Made by a program: the position numbers and the translations under genes. Positions 35,750 to 47,127 of a stretch of DNA of 64,000 bases are shown piece by piece. A model generated the notes under the pieces. It did not search any database, was not told where the DNA came from, and was given only the letters and a program-made list of their open reading frames with translations. The stretch is from Dugong dugon (Eukaryota > Chordata > Mammalia > Sirenia > Dugongidae), in the NCBI GenBank assembly GCA_030035585.1, contig CM057463.1, positions 142,710,736-142,774,735 on the forward strand. Direction: 5' to 3'. Each line of letters begins with the position of its first letter. Position 1 is the stretch's first letter.

Positions 35750-38300
35750 CACTATCTTGACAGTAAGGTTAAATACATAAACAAATGTGAACCATCCTGT
35801 TAGTTATCCAGATGTTGGCCTACTGATACATCAAACATAAAATGATTTGCCTTTTCTCACTAAACAAGGAAGTAAGTGGTGAGTATCAAACTGAATGAAG
35901 TTTTCAGGACAGTGAGGAAAGAGCCTGCCAAACAATGGGAGATATACATTTTGGTAAATGAGTAAGCTGACTTGATACAGTTACGCTTGTTTTCTATTCT
36001 TCCCAATAATTTTTAATTAAAGCAAACAGTCATTGTGGACTTTCTTTCCCCAAGAGCAGATTTTCTCAAGAGGAACCTTTTTTCAAATGTCCTGTCCTTG
36101 TTCACTAGGCCATCATTTCAGGAGGCATTTCTGGTGGTGCTCAACAGTAGGGGGGATGTCTTGCATGTCTAGGAGGTGCTAAGCTGCCTGTAGAAGCACT
36201 TTAGAGAGGAATGAATCCTGATAGAACAAGGCGCTATTTGCATTCATTTTTGGCAATGAAAAGCAAAATTAGCAAGGTAAAAAATATATAGTAGAAAGAG
36301 CATAAGGATTTGTAATAGTTACTATTTAAAAGGATTTATAGTTCACAAAATAATGACAGATTGTCAGTAGCAATATAAAAATCAATTTTATAGTTTGTAA
36401 ACTTGTAAAAAAGAGAATTAACACAAAGAAGTAAAAGTTAAAATTTCTAGTTCATTTTCAAATTAATTGTAGTGGTTTCCTGAGGGAAATTATTTTTGAG
36501 TTTTTACAAACTCAAATGTAAGCTTAAGAGACAACTTTGTAATGCTTATGTTAAGTAGGTAATACTTGTATGGATGGCGAATTCAACAATTAGACCCTGA
36601 ATCAAATCATTACTTATGTTTCTGAAGAGTATAAACCAGAACTCCTTCAGTATTAATGACCTACTTTTCTCAGCCATGCTCAAAAAATTGTTCTTAGAAT
36701 TGGAAAAATTGGGATGGGGTTCTCCACCCCCACCTGGGAAATCTACTTTGTGACCAAATCGTTTGTTAGTCCATTCAAAGTGAAGACAAAAACCTTAGTT
36801 TCACAGGAGGTGCTATGCAGCAACTGCAGTGAAAACACTTCTCTACTTTTGCAAAACCTGACCAAGTTTCAAAGACGAAAAGCTACGCCAATTGGTTATT
36901 TATGCAGATGAAATATTTTACTACCTTTAAAAAAGTACTTGTAACTGTTTTTCTGTACAAATATATAATACAGTGCTGTATGTGTTCCATAAAAGGGCAA
37001 CTCCTAACTACCGGATAGAAATACTATTTTTCCTTAGAGCCATGATTTGCTTGGTTCCTAAGTAAATCTGACCTGTTTCCTTTTGTATACTTCTAGAGCC
37101 AGTGTTTGTGAATGTGGTGAAGTCCATTTTTAAACTGGCCCAAATCATTGCACAGTGTTCTAACTGCATTTTTATTTTACTTGGAAAAGATGCCAGACTC
37201 TTCCTAGATTGAGTCTGTTGTGGCTCTGTAAAACCTATAAGGAGTTTCATATACTGGTGTGTAAAAAGCATACTACTTCCATGCTCCGCCACCGATGAGA
37301 GAGATGAATTTTCTTATGCGGGTGAAAAAATAATCAAGATGTGGAGCAATTAAAAACTGGTTACTTGGACTCAGATTCTTTTGGTTGGAAAAAAAAAATC
37401 TAAACATGGAGACTAACACTAAAAGCTCATTATGTGATTACCCAGATTTCTATTATGAAAAATGAACACTAATGATACTTCTTAACAACTTCAGTGAAGG
37501 CTGAGAAAGCTTCCAATTAAAATGCTAACTACTTTTAAAAGTGATTTCAAAGGAAATAAATATCTATTTTCTTTGGATTTGTGGCTAATTGAATGATCTT
37601 AAATTCTAATACTGTCTTTTCAAAATACCCATAAAATTTACCTTCCAACAGTTAATAGCTCTTCCTGAAAGTCAATTGTTTTGATCTCTAAGGAACCCAG
37701 CAACTATCTAACCACTTGTGGAGCTAATGGGTAAAGGCTATTTAACAATGAGCAACAATCTAGATGGGGATTAAAACCAACACAAAAAGAATTCAGAATA
37801 CCTGGGAAAATCAGTAAGATCCTAATGGGAATTTTCATAGTGTTTATATTAAGCAAAAAGAATTCACTCCATGTAGTTTACAGAGGGAGAAAACCGCATG
37901 CTTCCTTATTCTAAAAGCACAGCAATTTGTACATAGTGTTATGGATTAAATATAAACTCTGGACATCTTCCTCGCAATTGTAATTTTTGCAAAAAGTTGC
38001 AAGCACACAGGACAGAATTCCTGTGACTCCTAATCACCTTCCCTTTGTCATTTGAACTACGTTGTGGGTAGACACCCAGATGACTTCTGCAGCAATAACT
38101 GGGCAGCTCTCTGGAGTCACTGGGAGCGGTACTGCATTGCCACACCCTTCAGCGGCACTTCCAGGTATGCTGCAAGGCACATTGCCATTTATTGATTTTT
38201 GGATCTCCCTTAGCACCAGACCTTTCGTTACTTAATCTAGAACTTTAAGAACGGTGTGGAAGTGATGGGGGAGGTGGTCAGGAAGAAGAACCCTGGTTGG
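35750..38300. other. Unique part of LRAT intron 2
   Basis: AT-rich, no recognised repeat or coding segment. It becomes G+C richer toward the exon. Confidence 0.45.
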
Positions 38301-38365
38301 GGGGAAGGGGTTGGGAGAGAGGTGTCCCCAGCCAGCCCATCTCCCCAGCGAGTCACGTGCGGTAC

Positions 38366-38902
38366 CTTGTCGGCCTGGGGGCTGATCCGCGTGCCGTATC
38401 TGCAATAGGTCACGAAGTGCTCGCAGTTGTTCCACAGCATACTGTAGGTGGTCATGCCCAGCAGCTTCTCCGCTCTCCGCGCCACCTCCTCGTTGACCAG
38501 CGCCTTCTTCTGGACGGACTTGTCCAGGTGGTTGACCAGGATGTTGGCTCCGTAGGCGAAGTCCTCCACCGTGTCCACGCGGATGCTGGCCACCTTACTA
38601 ATCACGCCCAAAATGAGACGCTTGTTGGATACCACCTTCTGCGTGAGCCCCTGGTTGTCGGTCAGTGCCAACAGGATGTCGGGCATCACGTGGGCGACAC
38701 GGTTGTCACCCAAGTAGATACCATAGTGGGTCAGGTGGACCCGGGGCACCTCCAGTACATCTCCGCGGAGGAAAGAGTTAATCTCATAAAAACTGCTCTT
38801 TGCCTTGTCAACGGGAGGGCCCACACTGAAGAGCTTGAGGTTGGAGATGAGAAGTAGCTTCTCCAGCAGAAGGGACACTACCTCCAGCATTGGGTTCTTC
38901 AT
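38366..38902 (-). CDS. LRAT: LRAT coding exon 2: N-terminal 179 residues of lecithin retinol acyltransferase
   Basis: This exon encodes residues 1-179 of the ER enzyme that moves an acyl group from the sn-1 position of phosphatidylcholine to all-trans-retinol, making retinyl esters for storage and for the visual cycle. The start [17 protein letters not shown] matches the vertebrate LRAT N-terminus and is a hydrophobic helix (about residues 6-25). The papain-like NlpC/P60-type core follows. The catalytic His is in HYGIYLGD (H59, human H60), the second His is in NRVAH (H71, human H72), and the nucleophile is in the NCEHF motif (C160, human C161). The loop at about residues 27-36 is one residue shorter than in human. 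I chose the ATG at 38902 because homology begins there and a strong acceptor (pyrimidine tract then CAG) lies one base upstream; the open frame further upstream is not LRAT-like. The exon ends GACAAG at a GT donor (38365-38364), phase 0. No stop or frameshift is seen. Confidence 0.97.
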
Positions 38903-40560
38903 CCTGCAAGGAAGAGGGACTCTTAGGGGGTCGCCGCCGCGCCGACACAGGCCAGGTCGGGCACGGTGAACTCTCCAGAGAGGGCGCTGAGCCGCCGCTC
39001 TCCAGCAGCTGGCGGCCCAGTGCCGCAGGGGACGGCGGCAGCCAAGGAGGGAGGGAGAGAAAGAAGGGAGAAGTTTGGTGACTGGCTTGGCCGCGCCGCG
39101 CTGGGGACGGAGGAGGAGGAGAACCTGGCGGCGGCCGACAGCGTGGACAGTGGCACAAGCGCTCCGAGAAGCCCGGGGAGGAGCGCACCTGGATACCAGG
39201 CGGAAGCGCAGCAACCACACGCGGAGCTCTGGGCGCCGCCTTCGCTGCGGCTTTATCACCGTCAAGGAGGCGGAGCCGAATGCCGTCACAGACACGGAGA
39301 GCGCGCTGATTGGGCGAGGGGGCGAGCGCCGCGAAGCGCGGTGCGGGACTGTGGACTCTTTGGAAGGCGGCTGGCCGCCTACCGCTCTCGGGTTCTGCTT
39401 GGTGACTCCTTCCTGTCGCTGGCTCCTGCTTGCACTCCAGATCCAAGCACTAAAGACTGATTTATAAGTGTAGGGGAGTCGAGGCTAAAAGTGTGGGCGC
39501 GCGACAGGTCCTGCACCTGCCTGGATGGGGAGCTCTCCCGGCACTTTGGGATCATTTTCGGGGAAGTGTTCCCTAAGGCGAGGTTTCTGACTTGGACCTC
39601 GAGACCTTGCGTTACTAAAATGTTTGCATTTACTTTGCGAAATGTGCGCTTCTCGGGAGCCTGCGGATTCCCTCCTAAGCTCCTTAGAGGCGGAGCTCCG
39701 CACACCACGGATGCCCCTCCCCTTTAAATGGCAAGAATCCCGCTTTGTTTATGCCGGCGCGCGGGAGGGATCGCGCCCTGCGGACAGGGTCCGGCGCGCC
39801 TTTGATGGAACCCTAGGCGCCTCCGCGCTCTGAAGCACCAGTGGCCGTTGGGCGCGCGGCCACCAACGGTCAGCATGAAAAACGGCGAAGCCCCCAACGG
39901 CCGCCTGGAAAGCAAGATTAATGTCGTTTGTCTGGCTTCAGGGTCTTATTAAACCAGCGCCGGTTCACCCAGTGAAACTTTGCCTCTTTCTTTTAAAATC
40001 GCAGCCGCCCAGAGGTGGCCAAGGCAGGCAGGGCACTAGGATACGGCTGGAGGCCGGGGCCGCGCACACCAGGACTCCCGCGCTTAGTGCCTTCTAAGCG
40101 CCTGCAGCGCGACCCAGGTGCATCCGCGAGAGTTGTACCGGGAGCAGCCTGTGGGGAAGCTGCTGACGCGTCGGTCCCGCCAGGCTCGGCACGCGGTATC
40201 CCAACTCCAGCGCCGCGGTCGGTGCTAATGCGTTATGTAAATGGTTAAATTCCGCGAACAAAGACCACAAAGGAAAGCCTCGGTCGGCTCCACAAAGACG
40301 CCCAGTCCGGGTCTAGTAGGTTTCATCAGAAAGCAGATTCTCCACTCACCGGGGGAAGGGGCTCGCTGCGGATGATGGATGAAGGCACATTCATTTTACC
40401 TGGAACATGAAGGCGACCGTGGAGACCAAGCGGGGCGGGCCCTGACTCCCCATTATCCTCGGAGGCTGGCCTTTGATCACACCCCCGGTCTGCCATCAGC
40501 GCTCTGTCCCCGTCGGCCCGCTTGCCGGTGACTTTTGTTCATTTCACAAACGATGCCAAA
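38903..40560 (-). promoter_or_regulatory. LRAT: LRAT 5' region: CpG island with promoter and noncoding first exon(s)
   Basis: CpG dinucleotides are dense from about 38.3 to 40.6 kb, unlike the rest of the window. On the minus strand a CCAAT box (39313-39309) with a GC-rich Sp-like stretch just upstream (39312-39330) is followed by a TATA-like GATAAAG (39257-39251), predicting a start near 39225. A CAG|GTGCGC donor at 39189/39188 could join that short exon to the acceptor at 38904. A stronger consensus donor, CCG|GTGAGT, at 40350/40349 marks a possible alternative upstream first exon. The human LRAT promoter is known to respond to retinoic acid receptors and GATA factors. Which exon is used cannot be decided from sequence alone. 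Confidence 0.55.
39251..39313 (-). promoter_or_regulatory. LRAT: CCAAT box and TATA/GATA-like core of the LRAT promoter
   Basis: CCAAT is read on the minus strand at 39313-39309 and GATAAAG at 39257-39251, 52 bases apart and about 350 bases upstream of the LRAT ATG. GATAAAG could act as a weak TATA element or as a GATA-factor site. The arrangement fits a proximal promoter; function is inferred. Confidence 0.45.
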
Positions 40561-42420
40561 TCACATTATAGTCTCAGCAAAGAGAAAGAAAACTCTATTT
40601 CTCACAAACGAGTCCAAAGAGGAAAGGGGAGAAGGGGAGACGTGGAAATTTTTAAAAAGTTGATTTCCACACTCTCCCCCCAATTTTGAGCTAGGGCACT
40701 TGTTAGCTTGCAACGGTTTACCTGCTCAGCACGCTGCTTTACAATCTGGAGGAGTCTGGAAAGAAAAGTTTAAAAGCCTTATCCAGACCTCGGCGTGTAT
40801 ATGTTAGCCGCAGACCCGCAGGCTGTGGACGCGCTGGTCTCGTCCAGTTTGGGAAAGCGCGGATTCCAGAGTCTCAAGTGTCACTGGCCAAATGGCAAAG
40901 GGAGTTCAAAGAGGACTTGACAATTAGCGATTTCCGTCTCTGGTGGCCACAAACGCGGCTTATAACGCCGACGACTGTCTCTACCCGGGGAAATTGGGAG
41001 GGAAATAAAGAGCTCTCCGAAGAGGGCTTTTTTAGAACGAAAATATTGAAGAAATCACCCCTAAACCCTCAATAGCCGCATCCTCGCGCCGTTTAGGGAG
41101 AGGCAGGCAATGCCAAGCTGATAATGTATTTTGTTTTTCTTTCTCTCTCGGTGGGGTTAATTTTTGTGTTCATTTTCTTCGGAGAAAGAGTCACTTAAAA
41201 AAGATGAGACCGGTACGAGAAGGGCATGAATTGGCCTGGGCTGCTCAACATGTAGACATTCGGCTGCCTTTGGAAATGAATGCGGGGTAGGAGGGCGCGT
41301 AGTTTCTTGAAGGTTTTTTGTTAATTTTGCCTCTGATAACTCGCGATTTTTAACTCAGAATTTTGTGCCATTAAGTAAACGTATTTTTTCTCAGTGGGAC
41401 TGCCCGAAAGCAGCCTTCTCCCCCTTGTCCCCCGTGCCAGGGGTTTGACTTCGGGCAACCCGAGGATTGCAGGGGAGTCTTCAAGTTGCTTTCTGAAGTC
41501 TTCCAAAGAACCTTAATACGGAAAGGATCAGGGACGATTAGGCCTCTTTTCAACTGAGAAAATGAGCTCTTGTTGGCTGGGCTCATTCCCTTCCCCTCCG
41601 CTTTTTATAAACAATAATTGTAACCTTACTTTGCAGAAGGCACGTTCCCCTCCCGTGTTCTCAAAGTTGCATGCATTTCTTTGGCCCAGTGGTCAATTTT
41701 TGATGGTTCCCTAGAGGACTGACTTCACAAAATACACGCGAATAGGCTCACACTTCCCCTAACATTTTCTTTCTCCGCATCAATTTTAGCTACACAAAGA
41801 GAAGACGATCGCAGTTATTAGGTCAAAAGGCACAACAGAAATCTAACACTAGAAAGTTCTCCTAAACCAGAACCGTCATTTGGAGAAAAAAGAATCCCCC
41901 CTGGGTTGCCTGACAGATCTCTCATTTCCCACATCATGTGAAAGGCAGCTACAGTCAATAATAAGGTTTGCTGTACAGATGCTGTACAGGTCTGGCAGGG
42001 CAATTCCAGGGCTTTCCTCGAGAACATACAGACTGCGCTGAGCCCTCCACTATGTTTGACCACTGCTTCCTCACCTGCAGAAGGGCAAACCACAGCGACA
42101 GTGTCCCCACCTGCAGATGGGGCCAGGTCCATCTCTCCGAACTGTACAAGACAAGACCCTATTGCATCTCAGTGCAAAGGAAGCTGAAATAAAATTAGGG
42201 CCAAACTGCAGAGAAACTGGTAGAGCCCACTTACCAACAGGCCTAACCTAAAGCCCTCAGCCTCACCCCAGGTCCCAGAAGAAAGAGTTCTCACTCTCAG
42301 GAAATGAGATAGGGACGATGCTTAGAGTCCCGCAGATGCCTACAGCTCTGTAAGGCTATGTGGATTTCCCACCTTCAGGCCTCTTAACTCAGGAGCCTCT
42401 CTGTTCCTCAGAGATGTGTT
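40561..42420. other. Upstream LRAT flank, unique sequence
   Basis: No repeat or gene is recognised. CpG density stays moderately high to about 41.1 kb (for example 40780-41110) and then falls. Short ORFs here have no recognisable homology. The block may hold LRAT enhancers or the start of a divergent noncoding transcript, but nothing in the sequence proves it. Confidence 0.4.
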
Positions 42421-42835
42421 TGGAAAAGAGGATATGATCACAATATTAATAATAATAATAGCTGATGTTTATTGCATCTTTCTATGTGCTAGGCAGGGGC
42501 CCTGGTAGAATAGCAGTTAAGCCCTGGTAACCAAAAGGTCAGCAGTTCAAATCCACTAGCTGCTCCTTGGAAACCCTATGGGGCAATTCTACTCTGTCCT
42601 ATAGGGTCTCTGTGAGTTGGAATCCACTGGGCAGCACCTAACAACACCAATGTGGTAGGCACTAACTAAGCATTTTCTCATTTAAACCTCACAACAACCC
42701 TGTGAAGTATCATCTCCATTTTACGCAGGAAGAAAATGAGGCTTACAACTTTGCCTAGGTCACCTTGCTAGTGTGTGTGTAGATCAAGGCTCAATCCCAG
42801 TTCTCTTTGCCACCTTGTCCTTAGCATCACTGGAG
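42420..42835 (-). repeat. MIR SINE split by an AfroSINE
   Basis: The reversed MIR starts 'atgtttattgcatctttcta' and resumes after the insertion with 'tcatttaaacctcacaacaa', 'atctccattttacgcaggaa' and 'caatcccagttctctttgcc'. Confidence 0.88.
42496..42650 (+). repeat. AfroSINE nested in MIR
   Basis: Duplications tgtgctaggca (42485-42495) and tgtggtaggca (42651-42661) differ by one base. The tail 'gcagcacctaacaacacc' is of the RTE-like kind. Confidence 0.92.
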
Positions 42836-43037
42836 AAGGCCTTATCTTCCATCGCTCCATTCCCCCTCCATTTGAGTGCCTGCTATATGCCAGATGCTGT
42901 GCCCAGCCCTGAAAGGTCAATAAAATATCTCATATTAAATTGAGATCTCACATCCTTTTTTTGTGATTCTGACGTCATTTCCCTGATTTTCTAGTGACCT
43001 AGGGTTCAATTTCTTTTTGCTGTTGCTGTTTTTTAAC

Positions 43038-43840
43038 CAAAACTTATGCTTTATTTTTTTTATTGTACTTTAGATGAAGGTTTACAGAGCAAACTAGTTT
43101 CTCTTTAAACAATCAGTACACATATTGTTTTGTGACATTAGTTGCCTCCCCAAGTGTCATGGTTTGAATTATGTCCCCCAAAAAATGTGGCTGAGCCATG
43201 ATTCCCAGAATTCTGTGGTTGGCCTCCATTTTGTGATTGTAATTTTATGTTAAAGAAGATTAGGGTGGGATTGTAACACCACTTTTACCCAGATCACATC
43301 CCTGATCCAATGTAAAGGGAGTTTCCCTGGGGTGTGGCCAGCACCACCTTCTAGCTCTCAAGAGATAAAAGGAAAGGGAAGCAAGCAGAGAATGGGGGAC
43401 CTCATACCATCAAGAAAGCAGTGCCAGGAGCAGAGCCCGTCCTTTGGACCGGGGTCCCTGCGCCAAGACACTCCTAGTCTGGGGGAACATTGATGAGAAG
43501 GCCGACAGAGAGAGAAAGCCTTCCCCTGGAATTTGGACTTTTAGCCTACTTTACTGTGAAGAAATAAATTTTTCTTTGTTAAAGCCATCCACTTGTGGTA
43601 TTTCTGTTGTAGCAGCACTAGATGACTAAGACACCAAGACATGTCAACACTCTCCCCTTCTCGACCTTGGGTTCCTCATTGTCCGCTTTCCTGTCCTTCC
43701 TGCCTTCTCGTCCTTGCCCCTGGGCTGGTGTGCCCCTTTAGTCTCGTTTTGTTTTATATGGGCCTATCTAATCTTTGTCTGAAGTAGGGTTCAGTTTTTG
43801 ACATCAGTTATATTACTGGGATAGAAAGGGCTGGTTAAGA
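43038..43840 (-). mobile_element. L1 3'-end fragment split by a solo LTR
   Basis: 'ttgtactttagatgaaggtt' (3' end) runs to 43149. It resumes at 43639 with 'acatgtcaacactctcccct' and 'ctatctaatctttgtctgaa', matching L1-A and L1-B 3' UTRs. Confidence 0.85.
43155..43633 (+). mobile_element. Solo MaLR-like LTR with 5-bp target duplication
   Basis: Begins TGTCATGGTTTGAATTATGT and ends GATGACTAAGACA. Duplication ccaag at 43150-43154 and 43634-43638. AATAAA is in 'gaagaaataaatttttc' near the end. It is related to the LTRs at 11503, 45845 and 50701. Confidence 0.92.
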
Positions 43841-43869
43841 TTCCCATTAGTAGTATTCCCTCACCAGGA

Positions 43870-44015
43870 AGGCCCCAGCTCTTGAGTCCCTCCTTAGACA
43901 CAAAACTCTGAGGCTAGGGAAGTTGATTGTCTTGCCAAGGGCACAGAGCTCACTAGAAGAAAAGTCAGAAGCAGAACCTAGGCCCAGTATCCCAGATTTC
44001 TTATTTCTTAGGCCT
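43870..44015 (-). repeat. MIR SINE fragment
   Basis: 'tgaggctagggaagttgatt', 'cttgccaagggcacagagct' and 'agcagaacctaggcccagta' are reversed MIR text. Confidence 0.65.
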
Positions 44016-44630
44016 TCTTTCCCCTGTGCCCTAAAGCCGGTAAATTTGGTTTTCTAAACATTTGTTTTAATTCTTGCCCTCCTTTAGGATTGTTGTGGTT
44101 CTTAGATTTTTTTCAGATTACTAAATCACTGGGCTCATAAATAATGATAACCTTAACATTTGTTTTTCTTCCCAACTATCCATGTACCTTCAGTTTGTTT
44201 ACATATGCTCAGGTCTGGCCCATGGGCACACACAGGAGCCTTCACTAGCTAACTTGAAAGAGGTGGAGAGAATAAAGGCTTTTGTGAACTTCCTTCCAGA
44301 AGCAGCATAAAAAGAGCAGGGGCCTGTTCACGGAGCCGCCTGACTCAGTGCTACAAGGAGCGTTAGGCCGATAGGAACCATGTACCTGCTGGGAGGAAAT
44401 TTTCTCCGGCTTCTTTCCTGGTTGGCTAACACCTTATTATGAGGGCCTCAAGCCTGGCTATTGTCTTTAGAAACATTAAAAGTTGTAGCCCCAGCCAGAC
44501 AGGATTTAGTTGGTGTTTGTTTGCCAACCATAAAATAAGAACATTGAGCAAAACAAAGAGTTTACATTCACTATTATAAAGAAATCATGACCCCACTGAA
44601 TACTGCTTAATATAAATTAATAAACAGGTT
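44016..44630. other. Unique sequence
   Basis: No gene or repeat recognised. A TATA-like 'cataaaaag' (44306-44314) and an AP-1-like TGACTCA (44341-44347) occur here without further support. Confidence 0.35.
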
Positions 44631-44800
44631 GAGGCAGCTGTGATGCAGAGAAAGGAGCCAGAAATCCTGAGTGGTGCCATTTACAGTTAGATGATTTCAG
44701 ACAAATCATCTGCCACCTTTGAGACTCAATTTTCTCTTTGTAAATGGGAATAACATGTCAGAGAGCTGCTCTGAGGATCAACTGAAATCAAAGGTATTGC
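44631..44800 (+). repeat. MIR SINE
   Basis: 'gccagaaatcctgagtggtg', 'atttcagacaaatcatctgc' and 'agactcaattttctctttgt' follow the MIR order. Confidence 0.65.
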
Positions 44801-45699
44801 GGGCTGCATTATCTATGATATCACCGGTATCATTCTTCAGAGAAACAAAAGGAAGGCAAAGGGGCTTCTCCCTCTGCTTTGAGAGCACAGCCGTCCCAGA
44901 ATACTATGTGACCAAGAGCAGGCTTTGACTTACAGACTTTTCTGACAACTCAGCACAGAGCCATGGGGTGGGCCGAAAGAAGACACACAGTGTTTACGGA
45001 GATGAGTGGAAGGACAGAAAGCCTGGGACACCAACAGCCTGCAGGCAGCCGCACGAGGGGTATCACACTCAGCAGTCTCGAAACTTTCACAGAGCTCTGC
45101 TTTTCTGGGGCTCAGCGCCCAGTGAATTTGTTTATAATTCACAAAAACAAACAAACCAAAAAACCTATCATTTGTTTGAAAATGCCTCTCCTGAGGTAAA
45201 AAAAAATCACGAATAACCATTTCAGAAATGATAAAATGATATAATACTATGGAATGATGAAAAAAAAAGCCCACAACACATAAAGCAGACAGAGCAACTA
45301 TTTTACAAATTCATCTTGCTTCCTTTTGGTTCCAATTTATTACTATAAGGCAATAGTAAATATGGCTATTGGGTGAACAGGGATTGTTAAAAAAAAAAGC
45401 ATATGTGACAACAGACTTTGGGTACATATTCAAAAGACAATTACTGTGCCACTGTATCCATATAGGAAGTATACAGGAAAATTGGATGTTGCTACCTCCC
45501 AAACAGAACAGTATTGCCAATCACCAGCAATGCTATGTGCCAGGAACAGCAATAAATGCCATCTTACTAATTATATTTCAAAAATCCTTTCTAAATGCCC
45601 ATACACCCTAAGAGTATAATGACAGATGACTGAACAGAGACTTAATATCAGGCTTAGCTTTACATACTCATATCTGATGGTGTGTGAAGTCACTGAGAC
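44801..45699. other. Unique sequence with no recognised gene
   Basis: Short overlapping ORFs on both strands (about 44.93-45.27 kb) show no family and no conserved motif. Nothing further can be supported. Confidence 0.35.
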
Positions 45700-46388
45700 T
45701 CTTGAGGTCTAAACCAAACCGAAAACCAAACCTGTTGCTATTGAGTCCATTCCAACTCATAGCAACCCTATAGGACACAGCTGAACTGCCCCATAGGGTT
45801 TCCAAGGAGCGGCTGGTGGCTTTGAACTGCCAACCTTTGGTTAGTGTCATGGATTGAGTTGTGTCCCCCCAAAATATCTGTCATCTTGGCTGGGTCATGA
45901 TTCCCAGTATTGCATGATTGTGTACCATCCTGTAATCTGATGTGATTTCCTTATATGTTGTGAACTCTATCACTATGATGTAATACGATGGATTAGCAGC
46001 AGTTATACTGATGAGGTCTACGAGATCAGATAGGGTTTTAAGCTAATCTCTTTTGAGATACAAAAGAAAGAAGTGAGCAGAGACACACGGGAACCTCATA
46101 CCACCAAGAAAGCAGTGCCGGGAGCAGAGTGCATTCTTTGGACCTGAGGTTCCTGTGCAGAGAAGCTCCCAGACCAAGGGAAGACTGATGGCATGGACCT
46201 TCCTCCAGAGCTGGCAGAGAAAGCATTCCCCTGGAGCTGAAGCCCTGAATTTGGACTTGTAGCCTACTGGACTGTGAGAGAATAAACTTCTCTTTGTTAA
46301 AGCCATCCACTTGTGCTATTTCTGTTACAGTAGCACTAGATGACTAAGACAGCAACTGAACATTTAACCACTGCACCATCAGGGCTCC
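45700..46388 (-). repeat. AfroSINE split by a solo LTR
   Basis: The reversed SINE runs from 'accaaacctgttgctattga' to 'gccaacctttggttag' (45844) and resumes at 46352 with 'gcaactgaacatttaaccac' and the head 'caccatcagggctcc'. Confidence 0.92.
45845..46351 (+). mobile_element. Solo MaLR-like LTR inside an AfroSINE
   Basis: Begins TGTCATGGATTGAGTTGTGT and ends GATGACTAAGACA. It is very similar to the LTR at 11503. The expected 5-bp duplication is not recognisable at the right flank. Confidence 0.9.
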
Positions 46389-46710
46389 TCTTGAGGTCTA
46401 AGAGTCCTCATTTGTAAAGTGTCCTGAGCTGGATTAGAATAAGATGCTCTCTACACCCCTCCAAGTGTCAGTGGTCCCTGGGCCTATGAAAGTCAAACTA
46501 CTCAGGCCCTTTAGAGCCTTCAGAGAGTCTTCACTATTGTTTTTGCTGAATTTTCACAGAGAATAATTACCAGGAAAATAAGATAAATAACTGCCTAGTA
46601 CTTATAAAATCAAAGTAGAATTCATAACACTGGCAACTGTTTGTAAAAAATGTAAGGCCTTGTTTAATTTTTTAAAAATTAACAAAGGAAAGGAGAAAGA
46701 AATCACTCTA

Positions 46711-47127
46711 TTTTTTTTTCCATGATCCTTATTGTTTTCAATTTTATATTTACGTCTTTCATCCATTTTGAGTTAGTTTTTGTTCATGGTGTGAAGTATG
46801 GGTCTTGTTTCAGTTTTTTGCAGATGGATATCCAGTTATGCCAGCACCATTTGTGAAAGAGACTGTCTTTTCCCCCATTGACGGACTTTGGGCCTTTGTC
46901 AAATATCAGCTGCTCATAGGTGGATGAATTTATGTCTCAAGTCTCAATTCTGTTCCATTGGTCTATGTATCTATGCTTTGTTGTACCAGTACCAGGCTGT
47001 TTTGACTACCGTGGCAGTATAACAGGTTCTAAAATCAGGTAGTGTGAGGCCTCCCACTTTGTTCTTCTTCTTGAGTAATGCTTTATTCGGGGCCTCTTCC
47101 CTTTCTGTATGAAGTTGGTGATTTGTT
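46711..47127 (-). mobile_element. L1 ORF2 internal fragment, truncated at both ends
   Basis: 417 bases from the RT/C-terminal part of ORF2, with a perfect 14-bp duplication aagaaatcactcta (46697-46710 and 47128-47141). Its 3' end is an internal A-rich tract of ORF2, not the L1 3' end. Confidence 0.92.

Larger units (their letters stand above)
31473..38365 (-). other. LRAT: LRAT intron 2 (6.9 kb, GT-AG, phase 0)
   Basis: The minus-strand donor GTACCG at 38365-38360 and the acceptor CAG ending at 31473 bound this intron. It holds a 5'-truncated RTE (32121-32813), a MIR (32868-33075), three AfroSINEs (33243-33344, 34136-34298, 35545-35749) and a 5'-truncated L1 (33370-35481). The L1 and two of the SINEs account for much of its length. 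No exon-like sequence is seen in the remaining unique parts (31.5-32.1 and 35.75-38.3 kb). Confidence 0.92.

Noticed and set aside
38297..38857. 186-residue plus-strand ORF opposite LRAT exon 2
   Set aside because: It is the antisense shadow of a conserved coding exon in a GC-rich region, with no family resemblance.
38237..39295. 352-residue minus-strand ORF as one gene product
   Set aside because: Only residues from the ATG at 38902 match LRAT. The upstream part is GC-rich promoter/5' UTR with a splice acceptor before the ATG, and the last about 40 residues are intron 2 read-through past a GT donor.
38808..39467. Several overlapping ORFs of 110-212 residues in the CpG island
   Set aside because: GC-rich sequence lacks stop codons by chance. 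The compositions (Arg, Pro, Ser, Ala) and mutual overlap on both strands are typical of spurious frames.
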